Source: Candidatus Bipolaricaulota bacterium
GTDB taxonomy: Bacteria; Bipolaricaulota; Bipolaricaulia; RBG-16-55-9; DRXL01
Length of the DNA stretch: 64,000 bases
Direction of reading: 5' to 3'
NCBI GenBank assembly: GCA_025060395.1
Contig: JANXCC010000002.1
Span: forward strand, 166,234 to 230,233
Shown here: positions 1 through 8,242 of the stretch, in pieces
Position numbering within the stretch: the stretch's first letter is position 1
Layout: every line of letters begins with the position of its first letter
Notes under the pieces: generated by a model
Database searches by the model: none
The model's input: the letters and a program-made list of their open reading frames with translations, nothing else
Told to the model about the DNA's origin: nothing
Program-made: the position numbers and the translations under genes

Positions 1-671
1 GAGGCCCAGACGAGTTTATTCGCCGCGGCATTCTCGTTGACGGCCTTGATCACCGCAGCAGCGGTCGTCCCTGCCGGAGCGGTCACGGTGATCGCCGAGC
101 CGCTGACGCTCACCCCTAGCGCAGCGCCGCTAGTGATGGCTACGGAGACGTTGTTGCCCTCGGGTCCTAGCAGGAGATTGGCGCGCCAGACGATCGCGTT
201 CTTCTTAGCGACCTCCCCGGTGGTTGCCGAAGCGGGGCTATAGGCCAAGCGCCCAAGCACTGCTCCACGGAAGGGCGCGGCGCAGTCTGGGTGGAGGGCT
301 CGCTCCAAGTTGAGCTTGACGACGTCAGCTGTCAGATCCGTACCGTCGTGAAACTTGATCCCTGAGCGTAGTTTGAACGTCCAAGTCTTGCCATCTGGAG
401 AGACCGACCAGCTCTCGGCCAGCACCCCTTTGGGGGTTGTCTCGAGCTGTCCATCTCTATCTTCGATATCCAGCCGCACCAGCGTCTGGATGATGTGCTC
501 CATGATGGAGGCGGTCGGCGATGCCGTGAAGTTAATGGGATCGACTGACTCGGCATCCGTCCCTTGAGCAATAATTAATTTCCCTCCCAAGCGCTGACCG
601 CCCACTGGAGCATTAACGGCCATGATGAGCCCTAGGGCCAATACCAATCCAAGCAGCACATATCGCCGCAT
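1..671 (-). CDS. ABC transporter solute-binding protein, family 5 (peptide/nickel type), partial, with an inserted domain
   Basis: The frame runs from an ATG at 671 off the left edge of the window; it is absent from the ORF track because it has no stop here. About 223 residues are visible. Residues 1-25 form a signal peptide. Residues 29-125 match the N-terminal lobe of DppA/OppA-type proteins, with 'GGKLIIAQGTDAESVDP', 'LAESWSVSPDGKTWTFKLR' and 'GIKFHDGTDLTADVV'. After the helix 'LNLERALHPD' the usual 'V.A.DDYTVRF.L' strand is missing. In its place is a stretch rich in V, S, T, A and N ('ALGVSVSGSAITVT' followed by 'AAAVIKAVNENAAANKLV') that resembles a small domain I know from phage virion and surface proteins. 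It should bind an extracellular oligopeptide, sugar or metal complex; the ligand cannot be told. An AGGAGGA lies about 13 nt before the start. Confidence 0.85.
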   Translation of the reverse strand, partial: MRRYVLLGLVLALGLIMAVNAPVGGQRLGGKLIIAQGTDAESVDPINFTASPTASIMEHIIQTLVRLDIEDRDGQLETTPKGVLAESWSVSPDGKTWTFKLRSGIKFHDGTDLTADVVKLNLERALHPDCAAPFRGAVLGRLAYSPASATTGEVAKKNAIVWRANLLLGPEGNNVSVAITSGAALGVSVSGSAITVTAPAGTTAAAVIKAVNENAAANKLVWA

Positions 672-762
672 GTGTGAATCACTCTCCTCCTGCTGAAGTT
701 TTTATAGATTCGAATCTGAAAGCTTTTATGAATCCCCGCGATCACCTCCTTTAATTAGGTAA
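672..762 (-). promoter_or_regulatory. 5' leader of the family-5 SBP gene, with two perfect palindromes and an extra strong SD
   Basis: The transcript expected from the promoter at 763-791 has a leader of about 85 nt. Read on the minus strand it contains AAAGGAGGTGAT (741-752), a full match to the 16S anti-SD, but no ATG/GTG/TTG start at a normal distance opens a convincing frame after it. Downstream come two perfect palindromes, AAAGCTTT (719-726) and AGATTCGAATCT (706-717). A second SD, AGGAGGA, then precedes the real start. The palindromes could be an operator or an RNA hairpin. No function is shown. Confidence 0.4.
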
Positions 763-791
763 AGTATAGAAGACCAGGAGCTAAGCGTCAA
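763..791 (-). promoter_or_regulatory. sigma70 promoter of the SBP gene
   Basis: On the minus strand TTGACG (786-791), a 17-bp spacer and TATACT (763-768). A run of nine G lies just upstream (792-800). Confidence 0.6.
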
Positions 792-829
792 GGGGGGGGG
801 AGGGAGGGCTCAGCCGACACGCGCCTTAG

Positions 830-1585
830 CTATAGAGACCAGAGGGCCCGTAGATACTCTCGTCTCATGAGAGCGATGTGCTTGATCGAGATGTTCTTTG
901 GGCAGACGGCCTCGCACTCGCCGTGATTGGAGCAATCTCCAAATCCTTCTTTGTCCATCTGCTCGACCATGCGCAGAACCCTTCGTACGCGCTCAGGCTG
1001 CCCCTGGGGCAAGAGCGCCAGATGTGCGATCTTGGCGCTCACAAAGAGCGAGGCTGACGCATTAGGACACGCCGCAACACACGCTCCACACCCAATGCAC
1101 ACCGCGGCATCGAACGCCTGCTCGGCGATCTCCTTGGGGATAGGAATGCTATTGGCGTCAGGGGCACTCCCCGTGTTCACAGAGATATAGCCTCCGGCTG
1201 CCATGATTCTATCGAACGCGCTTCGGTCAACGACCAAGTCTTTAATGACGGGGAAGGCCTTGGCCCGGAACGGTTCAAGGGTGATGGTCTCGCCATCCTT
1301 GAAGTCCCGCAGATATTGTTGGCACGCGGTGCGGCCGCGCTTGGGGCCGTGAGCCACCCCGTTCACTAAGAACCCACACGTTCCGCAGATCCCCTCACGA
1401 CAGTCACTGTCGAACTCCACCGGGGGCTCCCCCTTCTTGATCAGCTCTTCGTTGAGCACGTCTAAGAGCTCAAGCAACGACATGTCCGGGGAGACATCCC
1501 GGATCGTATAGGTGACGAACTTCCCTGGGGCATTCGGGCCAGGCTGCCGCCAGATCCGCAGATGTAGAGTCATCTTCTTGGACAT
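830..1585 (-). CDS. sdhB: succinate dehydrogenase/fumarate reductase iron-sulfur subunit
   Basis: 251 residues, full length for the family. This subunit carries electrons between the FAD of SdhA and the membrane haem/quinone site. The [2Fe-2S] ligands are in '[14 protein letters not shown]' plus a fourth Cys in 'RTACQQYL'. The [4Fe-4S] and [3Fe-4S] ligands are in '[12 protein letters not shown]' and '[12 protein letters not shown]'. It is the last gene of sdhC-sdhA-sdhB, starting 1 nt after the sdhA stop. The order C-A-B with a single membrane subunit points to the menaquinone-linked class B enzymes. Whether it runs as a succinate oxidase or a fumarate reductase cannot be decided from sequence. 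It ends in TAG, so TAG is used as a stop in this genome. Confidence 0.97.
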   Translation of the reverse strand: MSKKMTLHLRIWRQPGPNAPGKFVTYTIRDVSPDMSLLELLDVLNEELIKKGEPPVEFDSDCREGICGTCGFLVNGVAHGPKRGRTACQQYLRDFKDGETITLEPFRAKAFPVIKDLVVDRSAFDRIMAAGGYISVNTGSAPDANSIPIPKEIAEQAFDAAVCIGCGACVAACPNASASLFVSAKIAHLALLPQGQPERVRRVLRMVEQMDKEGFGDCSNHGECEAVCPKNISIKHIALMRREYLRALWSL

Positions 1586-1586
1586 A

Positions 1587-3512
1587 TTACTTATAGCTCC
1601 TTACTGTTGGCTTGACGAACTCGAAGACTAAGGGTTCTTTGTGCAGCTCGGGTTTGCTCAAGTCCCCTGTGTACTCCCACGCCGCAACATAACAGAATTT
1701 CTCGTCATTGCGCAGGGCTTCGCCCTCGGGAGTCTGATACTCTTCGCGGAAGTGCGCCCCGCACGACTCTTCTCGATGGAGCGCATCGATCGCCATAAGC
1801 TCAGCAAGTTCTAAGAAATCCGCGACGCGTCCCGCCATCTCTAGGTTCTTGTTGAGCGTATTGGCGTCGCCATGGACTTTGAGATCGTTCCAGAACTCTT
1901 CGCGCAGCTGTCGGATCTTCTCTATTGCTATCTGAAGCCCCTGAGCGTTACGGGACATTCCCACGTAATCCCACAGGATCATCCCTAGTTCGCGATGGAA
2001 CTCCAAGGTGGTCTTGGTGCCCTTTATTGACAAGAGCCGTGTCAAGAATCTTTGTACTTCAGCGAGCGAATCTTTAAACGCGCTGTGCTCGGTTGAGACC
2101 TTGGGCAGCGTCGTGTTAGCGAAGTAATCCCCAATCGTGTAGGGGATAATGAAGTATCCATCGGCGAGCCCCTGCATGAGGGCGCTGGCACCTAGGCGAT
2201 TGGCCCCATGATCAGAGAAATTGGCTTCGCCGAGCACAAAGAGCCCAGGGATCGTGCTCATTAAGTTATAGTCGACCCAGAGCCCGCCCATGGTATAGTG
2301 CACAGCGGGGTAGATGCGCATGGGCACTTTATAGGGATCTTCTCCGGTGATGTGCTGGTACATCTCAAAGAGATTACCGTACTGTTCTTTGATGTAGTCG
2401 ATACCCTTCTCGCGGATGGCATCGGAGAAGTCGAGGTAGACGGCGCGGCCGGTGGGACCGACGCCGCGGCCCTCATCACAGACGGCCTTCACAGCACGCG
2501 AGGCGATATCGCGTGGGGTTAAGTTCCCGTAGGTGGGGTACTTGCGCTCGAGGAAGTAATCGCGCTCGTCCTCGGGGATCTCGGTGGGCGGGCGGGTGTC
2601 CCCTTTCTTCTTTGGCACCCAGACGCGCCCGTCGTTGCGCAAGCTCTCGCTCATCAGAGTGAGCTTCGACTGATAAGTTCCCGTGATAGGGATGCACGTG
2701 GGATGGATCTGCGTAAAGCACGGATTGGCGAAGAGCGCGCCGCGCTTATGGCAGCGCCAGATCGCCGTTGCGTTGGAGCTTCTTCCGTAGGTCGTATGGA
2801 AGTAGATATTCCCGTAGCCGCCGGTGCAGAGCACCACGGCATCGCCTGCATAGGCTTCGAGCTCCCCTGTGATAAGGTTCCTGCAGACGATCCCGCGCGC
2901 TTGGCCATTGATCACGACCAAATCCAGCATCTCACGTCGGGGGTAGAGCGTGATGCGCCCGGCGTCGACCTGACGCATCATCGCGCTGTAAGCCCCAAGG
3001 AGCAACTGTTGTCCTGTCTGCCCGCGAGCATAGAACGTCCGTTCGACGAGGGCACCTCCAAACGATCGGGTATCTAGCAGCCCTCCGTACTCGCGAGCAA
3101 ACGGCACCCCTTGGGCAACACACTGATCTATAATGTTGACGCTCAGCTCGGCAAGCCTATAGACATTGGACTCGCGGGCGCGGTAGTCCCCGCCTTTGAT
3201 CGTGTCAAAGAACAACCTCCAGACGCTGTCGCCGTCGTTTCTATAGTTTTTCGCGGCGTTGATGCCACCTTGGGCCGCAATTGAGTGCGCTCGTCGGGGC
3301 GAATCATGGATGCAGAACGATTTGACGTTATAGCCCAGCTCGGCCAGCGACGCCGCTGCCGAGGCCCCGGCCAAGCCCGTGCCTACTACAAGAATCGTGT
3401 ACTTGCGCTTGTTAGCGGGGCTGACAAGCTTTAAGCTATCTTTGTGCCGCGTCCAGCGCGATTCCAAGGGACCGCTGGGAGCCTTCGAGTCTAGTTTTAT
3501 TGCAAGAGCCAT
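1587..3512 (-). CDS. sdhA: succinate dehydrogenase/fumarate reductase flavoprotein subunit
   Basis: 641 residues. It catalyses succinate-fumarate interconversion with covalently bound FAD. The FAD-binding motif is '[20 protein letters not shown]' (about residues 42-61). The flavinylation region '[14 protein letters not shown]' contains the serine-rich turn preceded by His in '[11 protein letters not shown]'. The substrate motifs 'HPTCIPITG' and '[20 protein letters not shown]' and the C-terminal '[12 protein letters not shown]' are all present. The extra N-terminal 40 residues and the length are usual for the class B/Bacteroidetes-delta type rather than the 588-residue E. coli type. It lies between sdhC (7-nt gap) and sdhB (1-nt gap), so the three are one operon. 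Confidence 0.97.
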   Translation of the reverse strand: MALAIKLDSKAPSGPLESRWTRHKDSLKLVSPANKRKYTILVVGTGLAGASAAASLAELGYNVKSFCIHDSPRRAHSIAAQGGINAAKNYRNDGDSVWRLFFDTIKGGDYRARESNVYRLAELSVNIIDQCVAQGVPFAREYGGLLDTRSFGGALVERTFYARGQTGQQLLLGAYSAMMRQVDAGRITLYPRREMLDLVVINGQARGIVCRNLITGELEAYAGDAVVLCTGGYGNIYFHTTYGRSSNATAIWRCHKRGALFANPCFTQIHPTCIPITGTYQSKLTLMSESLRNDGRVWVPKKKGDTRPPTEIPEDERDYFLERKYPTYGNLTPRDIASRAVKAVCDEGRGVGPTGRAVYLDFSDAIREKGIDYIKEQYGNLFEMYQHITGEDPYKVPMRIYPAVHYTMGGLWVDYNLMSTIPGLFVLGEANFSDHGANRLGASALMQGLADGYFIIPYTIGDYFANTTLPKVSTEHSAFKDSLAEVQRFLTRLLSIKGTKTTLEFHRELGMILWDYVGMSRNAQGLQIAIEKIRQLREEFWNDLKVHGDANTLNKNLEMAGRVADFLELAELMAIDALHREESCGAHFREEYQTPEGEALRNDEKFCYVAAWEYTGDLSKPELHKEPLVFEFVKPTVRSYK

Positions 3513-3519
3513 AGCCCTC

Positions 3520-4188
3520 CTAGAGATAGAGATAGACCCAGATGGGGATCACAATAAACCCAACAGCAAGTGCTATAGCTACGAGCACGCCACCAGAATA
3601 CCACACCGCCGTCCAGCGAGGATGATAAGCACCTAGGGATTGTAAGGCGCTCCAGAACCCGTGGCGCAAATGGAACCCGAGGAAGACCATCACTCCTACA
3701 TAAAGAGCTACATTGATAGGGTCGCTGAAGACTTCGACGACGAGTCGGTGCAGATCACGCATCTCGACCCCGTCGACCATGACCGTGTAGTATGGCCCAA
3801 ACCGAAATGTGACGACATGCCAGATGACGAACGCTAAGAGCGTAAGTCCGGTGTAGATCATCGTTTGGGAGGAGAGGGTCTGGCGGCTTGTCCAGCCTGC
3901 GGAACGATAGACTCTGTACCCCTGGGGGCGGGCCTTGAGTTTGTCCCAATAGACCAGAAGTGCGCTCCAGATATGCGCAAGAAAGAACGCTGCTAGCCCA
4001 AGCTCCAGCACGGTGAGCAAGGGCCCTAAGCTATGAAGAAAATGCGCCCAGCGGTTGTAGTCATCGGGGTTGCCAGTAAGTAAGAGTAAATTCTCCGCCA
4101 AGTGGACGATCACGAAGAGGGCCAGACCGATCCCTGTGACGGCGTTGAGAAACTTCTTAGCAATCGAGGAGCGCGGCCAGAACACCAT
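3520..4188 (-). CDS. sdhC: succinate dehydrogenase/fumarate reductase cytochrome b subunit (single membrane anchor)
   Basis: 222 residues with about five membrane segments. It anchors SdhAB and passes electrons to or from quinone through haem b. Histidines suited to bind two haems occur in '[12 protein letters not shown]', '[11 protein letters not shown]', '[11 protein letters not shown]', 'FVIWHVVTF' and '[22 protein letters not shown]', as in the 220-residue class B subunit of Wolinella and Bacillus. There is no separate sdhD, consistent with that class. The start at 4188 is preceded by AAGGAG. It is the first gene of the operon. Confidence 0.92.
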   Translation of the reverse strand: MVFWPRSSIAKKFLNAVTGIGLALFVIVHLAENLLLLTGNPDDYNRWAHFLHSLGPLLTVLELGLAAFFLAHIWSALLVYWDKLKARPQGYRVYRSAGWTSRQTLSSQTMIYTGLTLLAFVIWHVVTFRFGPYYTVMVDGVEMRDLHRLVVEVFSDPINVALYVGVMVFLGFHLRHGFWSALQSLGAYHPRWTAVWYSGGVLVAIALAVGFIVIPIWVYLYL

Positions 4189-4216
4189 GCCTGGTCATCT
4201 CCTTAAAATTTTTGTC

Positions 4217-4245
4217 ATTTTACTGCCTCGATCTCCTTTCAGCAA
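4217..4245 (-). promoter_or_regulatory. probable promoter of sdhCAB
   Basis: Minus strand TTGCTG (4240-4245), 17 bp, TAAAAT (4217-4222), followed by an SD and the sdhC start. A weaker alternative, TGGTGA-17-TATAAG, lies just upstream (4250-4278). Confidence 0.45.
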
Positions 4246-4367
4246 AGGGCTTATACCGTACTTTGAGAGCTCTCACCATGATCTCGGTCAGGGGCGCATG
4301 AGACACGGCGCACGTCCTTTTCCAGACGCAAAAAATTTGCTAGACTAAGCAGGGGTCGAGGGACGCT

Positions 4368-5759
4368 ATGACCAAGCGCACGAAGATCGTTTGTACGATC
4401 GGACCGGCTTCATCACGTCCAGAGACGATCCGCGCCATGATCGAGAGCGGTATGAATGTAGCGCGGATCAATATGGCCCACGGCACGCATGAGGAGCATC
4501 GGGAGATTATCCAACGCGTACGCGCTGTGGCTCGGGAGCTTGGAGTCCCCATCGCGGTCATGGCCGACACCAAGGGGCCAGCCATCCGCACCGGTGAGCT
4601 CAAAACTGAAAAGATCTTCCTGCGGCAAGGCCAGAGCCTGACACTAGTCGAAGAACCCATCCTGGGTGATGAGACCCAGATTTCGATCAGCTATAGGGGG
4701 CTCTCCCAGTATGTTCGGCCGGGAATGAAGATCCTACTGGCCAACGGGGAGATCGAACTGGTTGTTCGGGAGGTGCAGCTTGGGCGCATCCTCTGCGAGG
4801 TACAGAACTCGCGGGAGCTTGGGGAGCGCAAGCGTGTCAGCATTCCCGAGGTCAGCTTGCCCGGCATTGCTCAGACCGATGAAGAAGATATTCTCTTTGC
4901 CCAGAGGGTTGGGGTTGATTACATCGCGGCGAGCTTTATCCAAGTGGGCTTAGACATTGATCATATTCGCCGGCTTCTTGGCCCAACTGATATAGAGATC
5001 ATAGCTAAGATCGAGACGCGCGAAGCTGCGCGCAATATCGACGATATCATCGCGGCATCTGATGCCGTGATGGTGGCGCGCGGGGATCTAGGGGTCGAGC
5101 TCCCCCCTGAAGAGGTCCCCCTGTTGCAGAAGGAGATCGTTAAGAAGTGCAATCGTGCGGGCAGGCCCGTGATCATCGCCACGCAAATGCTCAAATCGAT
5201 GACAGAGAACCCTATGCCGACGCGGGCTGAGGTCGCCGACGTCGCCAATGCCATCCTCGATGGCACAGACGCGGTGATGCTCTCGGAAGAGACTGCTATC
5301 GGGAGCTATCCTGTGGAGGCGGTGCGCATGGTAAGCCGGATCGCCGAGCGCATCGAGCGATCCCCAGCGATCTATCACCGCTACGAGATGAGCGCGGGCA
5401 CGGTGACGGAGGCGATTGGGGAATCAGCATGTCAGATCGCCCACAGGATCGGTGCTGCGGCGATCATTCCCTCGACGACTTCAGGGTCGACGGCAAAGCT
5501 AGTGGCGAAGTTTCGCCCTACGGTGCCGATCATTGCGGTCACGTACACCGAGCGGGTGTGCAACAAATTGGCGCTGGTGTGGGGGATTCACCCCGTGCAG
5601 GTAGAGTTCTCCAGGGATACGGATGCGATGTTGCGGCTCTCTATCGAGGCGGCAGCCCGCGCTGGAGGGTTACCGTCGGGATCGCTTGTAGTAGTCACGG
5701 CGGGGGTGCCCTTTGGCGTGCCGGGGACGACGAATCTCATCAAAGTCGAGAAGATTTGA
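4368..5759 (+). CDS. pyk: pyruvate kinase
   Basis: 463 residues. It makes pyruvate and ATP from phosphoenolpyruvate and ADP in the last step of glycolysis. Diagnostic motifs: 'RTKIVCTIGPAS' at the N-terminus, 'NMAHGTHEEH', 'ADTKGPAIRTGEL', the active-site block 'IEIIAKIETREAARNIDDI' followed by 'VMVARGDLGVELP', and 'ATQMLKSMTENP...TRAEVADVANAILDGTDAVMLS' further on. The C-terminal allosteric domain is present but the extra PEP-utiliser-like C-domain of Bacillus enzymes is not. It is followed by a GC-rich repeat and then a carbamate kinase gene, probably co-transcribed. The start ATG follows 'GAGGGACGCT', a weak SD. Confidence 0.97.
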   Translation: MTKRTKIVCTIGPASSRPETIRAMIESGMNVARINMAHGTHEEHREIIQRVRAVARELGVPIAVMADTKGPAIRTGELKTEKIFLRQGQSLTLVEEPILGDETQISISYRGLSQYVRPGMKILLANGEIELVVREVQLGRILCEVQNSRELGERKRVSIPEVSLPGIAQTDEEDILFAQRVGVDYIAASFIQVGLDIDHIRRLLGPTDIEIIAKIETREAARNIDDIIAASDAVMVARGDLGVELPPEEVPLLQKEIVKKCNRAGRPVIIATQMLKSMTENPMPTRAEVADVANAILDGTDAVMLSEETAIGSYPVEAVRMVSRIAERIERSPAIYHRYEMSAGTVTEAIGESACQIAHRIGAAAIIPSTTSGSTAKLVAKFRPTVPIIAVTYTERVCNKLALVWGIHPVQVEFSRDTDAMLRLSIEAAARAGGLPSGSLVVVTAGVPFGVPGTTNLIKVEKI

Positions 5760-5800
5760 CCTCTTCCCTAGCCCCTCCCCAGCGTGGAGAGGGAGAAAGG
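5759..5800. repeat. GC-rich imperfect palindrome (copy R1)
   Basis: Starts directly after the pyk stop. The pattern is C-rich pyrimidine 'CCTAGCCCCTCCCC', short loop, 'GGAGAGGGAG'. It is related by eye to the copies at 23841, 40303 and 54778. The purine arm also supplies the SD of the next gene. Confidence 0.45.
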
Positions 5801-5801
5801 A

Positions 5802-6758
5802 ATGCCGATGAATACGAATAAGACAGTTGTTATCGCATTGGGCGGCAATGCGCTCCTCGATCCAAAGACCAATGGGTCTATTATTGAGCAGATCCGGACT
5901 ATTGAGCAAAGCTGTCAGAGGATCGCGCAAATCATCGCGCGTGGGTATCGTGTTGTGCTGACACACGGCAATGGTCCGCAAGTCGGGAATCTCTTAATTC
6001 AGCAAGAGGAAGCGAAAGAGCTTGTGCCGCCGTTGCCGTTGGACGTTTGTGATGCGATGACCCAAGGGCAATTGGGGTATTTAATTCAGCAGAAGCTCCG
6101 TGAGGCTTTAGGGCAACTCGGCATCATAACGCAGTCCGTAGTGACAGTGGTGACCCAAGTGCAAGTAGACCCAGGTGATCCAGCGTTTGCCGATCCGACA
6201 AAGCCTATCGGGCCGTTCTATTCGGATCGAGAGCGCCTGCTGTTGGAGCAGAAGGGGTATGTGCTCAAGCGTGTTGGGAAGGGAGCGAAGCCGTGGCGGC
6301 GGGTGGTGGCCTCCCCGGAGCCAAAAGATATTGTTGAGCTTGGCGCGATCCGGGCGTTGTTGGCAACGGGTTCGGTTGTGATCGCGTGTGGGGGTGGGGG
6401 GGTACCAGTGGTGCGGGAGGGTGGGCGATTGCACGGGGTCGAAGCCGTGATTGACAAGGATTTAGCGTCGGCGCTGTTGGCGAGCGAGCTTGGGGCTCAG
6501 ATCTTGCTGATTTTGACGAACGTCGAGCGCGTCGCGTTGCACTTTGGCACGCCGCAGCAAGTCTTTCTCGATCGGATGTCGGTGCGCGAAGCGAGAAGAT
6601 ATTTGATAGAAGGGCATTTTCCGGCGGGGAGCATGGGGCCAAAAGTTGAGGCGGCGATTCGGTTTGTTGAAGGGGGTGGGGAGCGTGCGTATATTACTTC
6701 ACTAGAAAAAGCTTTGGAAGCGCTCGAAGGGCGCGCGGGGACGGAGGTTTATGCATAG
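5802..6758 (+). CDS. arcC: carbamate kinase
   Basis: 318 residues from ATG 5802. The ORF-track start at 5784 is rejected because a GGAGAGGGAGAAAGG ribosome site lies between the two. The enzyme interconverts carbamoyl phosphate + ADP with carbamate + ATP, usually to gain ATP in arginine or allantoin breakdown. Motifs of the amino-acid-kinase fold: 'VIALGGNALLDP', 'LTHGNGPQVGNLLIQQEEAK', 'IACGGGGVPVVREGG', 'AVIDKDLASALLASELGA', 'ILTNVERVALHFG' and the C-terminal 'FPAGSMGPKVEAAIRFV'. No arginine deiminase or ornithine carbamoyltransferase is in the window, so the source of its substrate is unknown. It lies downstream of pyk, so two ATP-forming kinases share one transcription unit. Confidence 0.95.
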   Translation: MPMNTNKTVVIALGGNALLDPKTNGSIIEQIRTIEQSCQRIAQIIARGYRVVLTHGNGPQVGNLLIQQEEAKELVPPLPLDVCDAMTQGQLGYLIQQKLREALGQLGIITQSVVTVVTQVQVDPGDPAFADPTKPIGPFYSDRERLLLEQKGYVLKRVGKGAKPWRRVVASPEPKDIVELGAIRALLATGSVVIACGGGGVPVVREGGRLHGVEAVIDKDLASALLASELGAQILLILTNVERVALHFGTPQQVFLDRMSVREARRYLIEGHFPAGSMGPKVEAAIRFVEGGGERAYITSLEKALEALEGRAGTEVYA

Positions 6759-6858
6759 GTCAAGTTTTGAACTTACTGGTTCTGGTGAAAAAATCTCTTT
6801 ATATATCGAAATTGCATAGCCTAAGCCCAAGGGGATCTTATGAGCAAACTGTTCCATA

Positions 6859-7097
6859 CTAACCCCCGACAGTCTGTAAGGCATCGGCAATCTTTGCAGG
6901 CCCCTTCAGAATAGCTTCATTACCTGATTTGGATTAACGCCACCGAGCGCGATAGAGATGTTTTGAGAAACTTCTTCGATTTGTTGAGCATTTTGACGAG
7001 CCCCCTCTCTAATCTGCCCCTCAAGGTCTTCATAAGGCACTCTCTTCAAGCTGCTTAAAAAGAGACCGTCAAGCCTTGACAGTGCCTTCGCTATAGG
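6859..7097 (-). pseudogene. decayed gene remnant upstream of tRNA-Leu
   Basis: Between arcC and tRNA-Leu the minus strand holds a protein-like frame without a usual start. It reads 'PIAKALSRLDGLF...RVPYEDLEGQIREGARQNAQ...GGVNPNQVMKLF', with a stop at 6906-6908. One base out of frame the sense continues as 'KGPAKIADALQTVGG' and stops at 6859. The simplest reading is the C-terminal part of a small protein disabled by one frameshift and lacking its 5' end. GTG 7040 could start a 44-residue peptide instead. I do not recognise the family. The rest of the 400-bp gap (6759-6858) is AT-richer and shows nothing I can support. Confidence 0.3.
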
Positions 7098-7104
7098 CTA
7101 ATAT
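7076..7104 (+). promoter_or_regulatory. strong sigma70 promoter of tRNA-Leu
   Basis: TTGACA (7076-7081), exactly 17 bp, TAATAT (7099-7104). The tRNA-Ile/tRNA-Ala pair has the same two hexamers with the same spacing. Confidence 0.8.
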
Positions 7105-7116
7105 TCAAGAGCTAAG

Positions 7117-7140
7117 CTTCGCCCGCCCCAGCGGGCGAAG
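7117..7140 (+). other. perfect hairpin in the tRNA-Leu leader
   Basis: CTTCGCCCGC, loop CCCA, GCGGGCGAAG: a 10-bp perfect stem between promoter and tRNA 5' end. No U-run follows, so it is not a terminator. It may guide processing of the pre-tRNA. Confidence 0.5.
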
Positions 7141-7164
7141 GCGCACAGTCCAGACGCAGTCTGG

Positions 7165-7246
7165 GCCGAGGTGGCGGAATTGGCAGACGCGCACGTTTGA
7201 GGGGCGTGTGGGGTAACCCATGGGGGTTCGAGTCCCCCCCTCGGCA
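7165..7246 (+). tRNA. tRNA-Leu(GAG)
   Basis: 82 nt without encoded CCA. Acceptor stem GCCGAGG/CCTCGGC, discriminator A, D-arm, anticodon arm CACGT-TTGAGGG-GCGTG (anticodon GAG), a long class II variable arm GGGGTAACCC, and T-arm GGGGG-TTCGAGT-CCCCC. It reads CUC/CUU codons. Its 3' half from the anticodon stem onward is the left attachment site of the element inserted here, so that half was probably supplied by the element and the gene restored on integration. Confidence 0.95.
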
Positions 7247-7251
7247 CGAGA
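7192..7251 (+). repeat. attL, tRNA-Leu 3' half
   Basis: First copy of the 60-bp direct repeat. It starts at the CACGTTT of the anticodon arm, runs through the tRNA 3' end and ends at CACGAGA. It differs from attR at A7220 (G in attR) and G7232 (C in attR). Confidence 0.88.
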
Positions 7252-7296
7252 AAAACAAGAACTTATCAGCATAAGCTTCACACTGCCCTTAGTGCT

Positions 7297-8226
7297 TTGA
7301 TCTCCCTCAAAGAGCCTCTAAACCGACTAAGTTGTGTGAGTTTTTCCCAGGCCTTTGACGCCTACATGCTCTATATGGCTGTTGAGGGAAGATCGCGTCG
7401 CACCCAAGAGCTCTACCGCGAAATCTTAACCCGCTTCCTTGGATTTGTAGGAGATAGACTTCTGTCAGAGATAACTTCCCGCGATCTTCGAGCTTATATT
7501 GCTCATCTCCAAGGTCAAGGGTGTAAGCACAGCACGATTAATATCCATTTACGGGCGATTCGAGCCTGGCTGAACTTTCTCTACCGTGAGGGAATGCTGG
7601 CTGAAAAAGTGGCCGAGCGGGTTAAGCTCCTTCGCACGCCGAAGCAGTATCCATTCGTGCTTAGCGATGCTCAGGTTACGGCACTACTCCGAGCGGCGTC
7701 GAGCCACAAAGGGACGTGGGTAGGCTTCCGTAACTATACCATGATACTAACGTTTCTCGACACGGGACTCCGGTTGAAAGAGCTTTTAGCCCTCACTGTA
7801 GATGATCTCGATCTCAACCGACGAGCACTGAAAGTTATTGGCAAGGGGAATCGAGAGCGAGAGGTCTTCTTTGGGCGACGGCTTGGGCGTGTCTTGCGGG
7901 ACTGGCTTGCCCGCAGGACGCTATCACTCCCTGGTGATGCTTTGTTCTGTAGCCGGAAGGGTGATCCTCTCAAGAGACGATATTTGATTGAGATCGTGAC
8001 AAACTTAGCCAAAGAAGCTGGCATTACAGGTGTCCGATGCAGCCCACACACTCTAAGACACACTTTCGCCACTCAGTTTATCCGCAATGGCGGCGATCCC
8101 TTCGCACTCCAACGGCTCTTGGGGCACTCAGATATCTCAACGACAATGATCTACGTCCACATGGCAGGCACAGCGTTGAGAGAAGCCCACGCCAAGGCAA
8201 GTCCGATTGACAGGCTCCTTGAGTAG
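7297..8226 (+). CDS. tyrosine-type site-specific recombinase (XerC/D-like integrase)
   Basis: 309 residues. Residues 18-105 are a SAM-like core-binding domain ('EGRSRRTQELYREILTRFL'). The catalytic domain follows from about 125. All catalytic residues are visible: Arg in 'LDTGLRLKELLAL', Lys in 'VIGKGNREREV', the 'HTLRHTFATQF' His and Arg, 'LLGHSDISTT' His, and the nucleophile Tyr in 'MIYVHMAGT'. It looks active. The track start is TTG 7297; GTG 7348 or ATG 7366 would also keep the core-binding domain nearly whole, and no good SD decides. Its position next to attL identifies it as the integrase of the element, not the chromosomal dif recombinase. Confidence 0.93.
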   Translation: MISLKEPLNRLSCVSFSQAFDAYMLYMAVEGRSRRTQELYREILTRFLGFVGDRLLSEITSRDLRAYIAHLQGQGCKHSTINIHLRAIRAWLNFLYREGMLAEKVAERVKLLRTPKQYPFVLSDAQVTALLRAASSHKGTWVGFRNYTMILTFLDTGLRLKELLALTVDDLDLNRRALKVIGKGNREREVFFGRRLGRVLRDWLARRTLSLPGDALFCSRKGDPLKRRYLIEIVTNLAKEAGITGVRCSPHTLRHTFATQFIRNGGDPFALQRLLGHSDISTTMIYVHMAGTALREAHAKASPIDRLLE

Positions 8227-8235
8227 CTATATAAT
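8207..8235 (+). promoter_or_regulatory. perfect-consensus sigma70 promoter inside the integrase 3' end
   Basis: TTGACA (8207-8212), 17 bp, TATAAT (8230-8235): a full match to both hexamers. It drives the cargo ORF. The expected start of transcription is about 8242, at the start codon of the 13-codon leader. Confidence 0.8.
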
Positions 8236-8242
8236 TCAGGAT

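Noticed and set aside
737-753. Sequence GATCACCTCCTTT on the plus strand, like the 3' end of 16S rRNA
   Set aside because: Nothing upstream resembles 16S rRNA. It is the complement of a strong SD (AAAGGAGGTGATC) in the leader of the minus-strand SBP gene.
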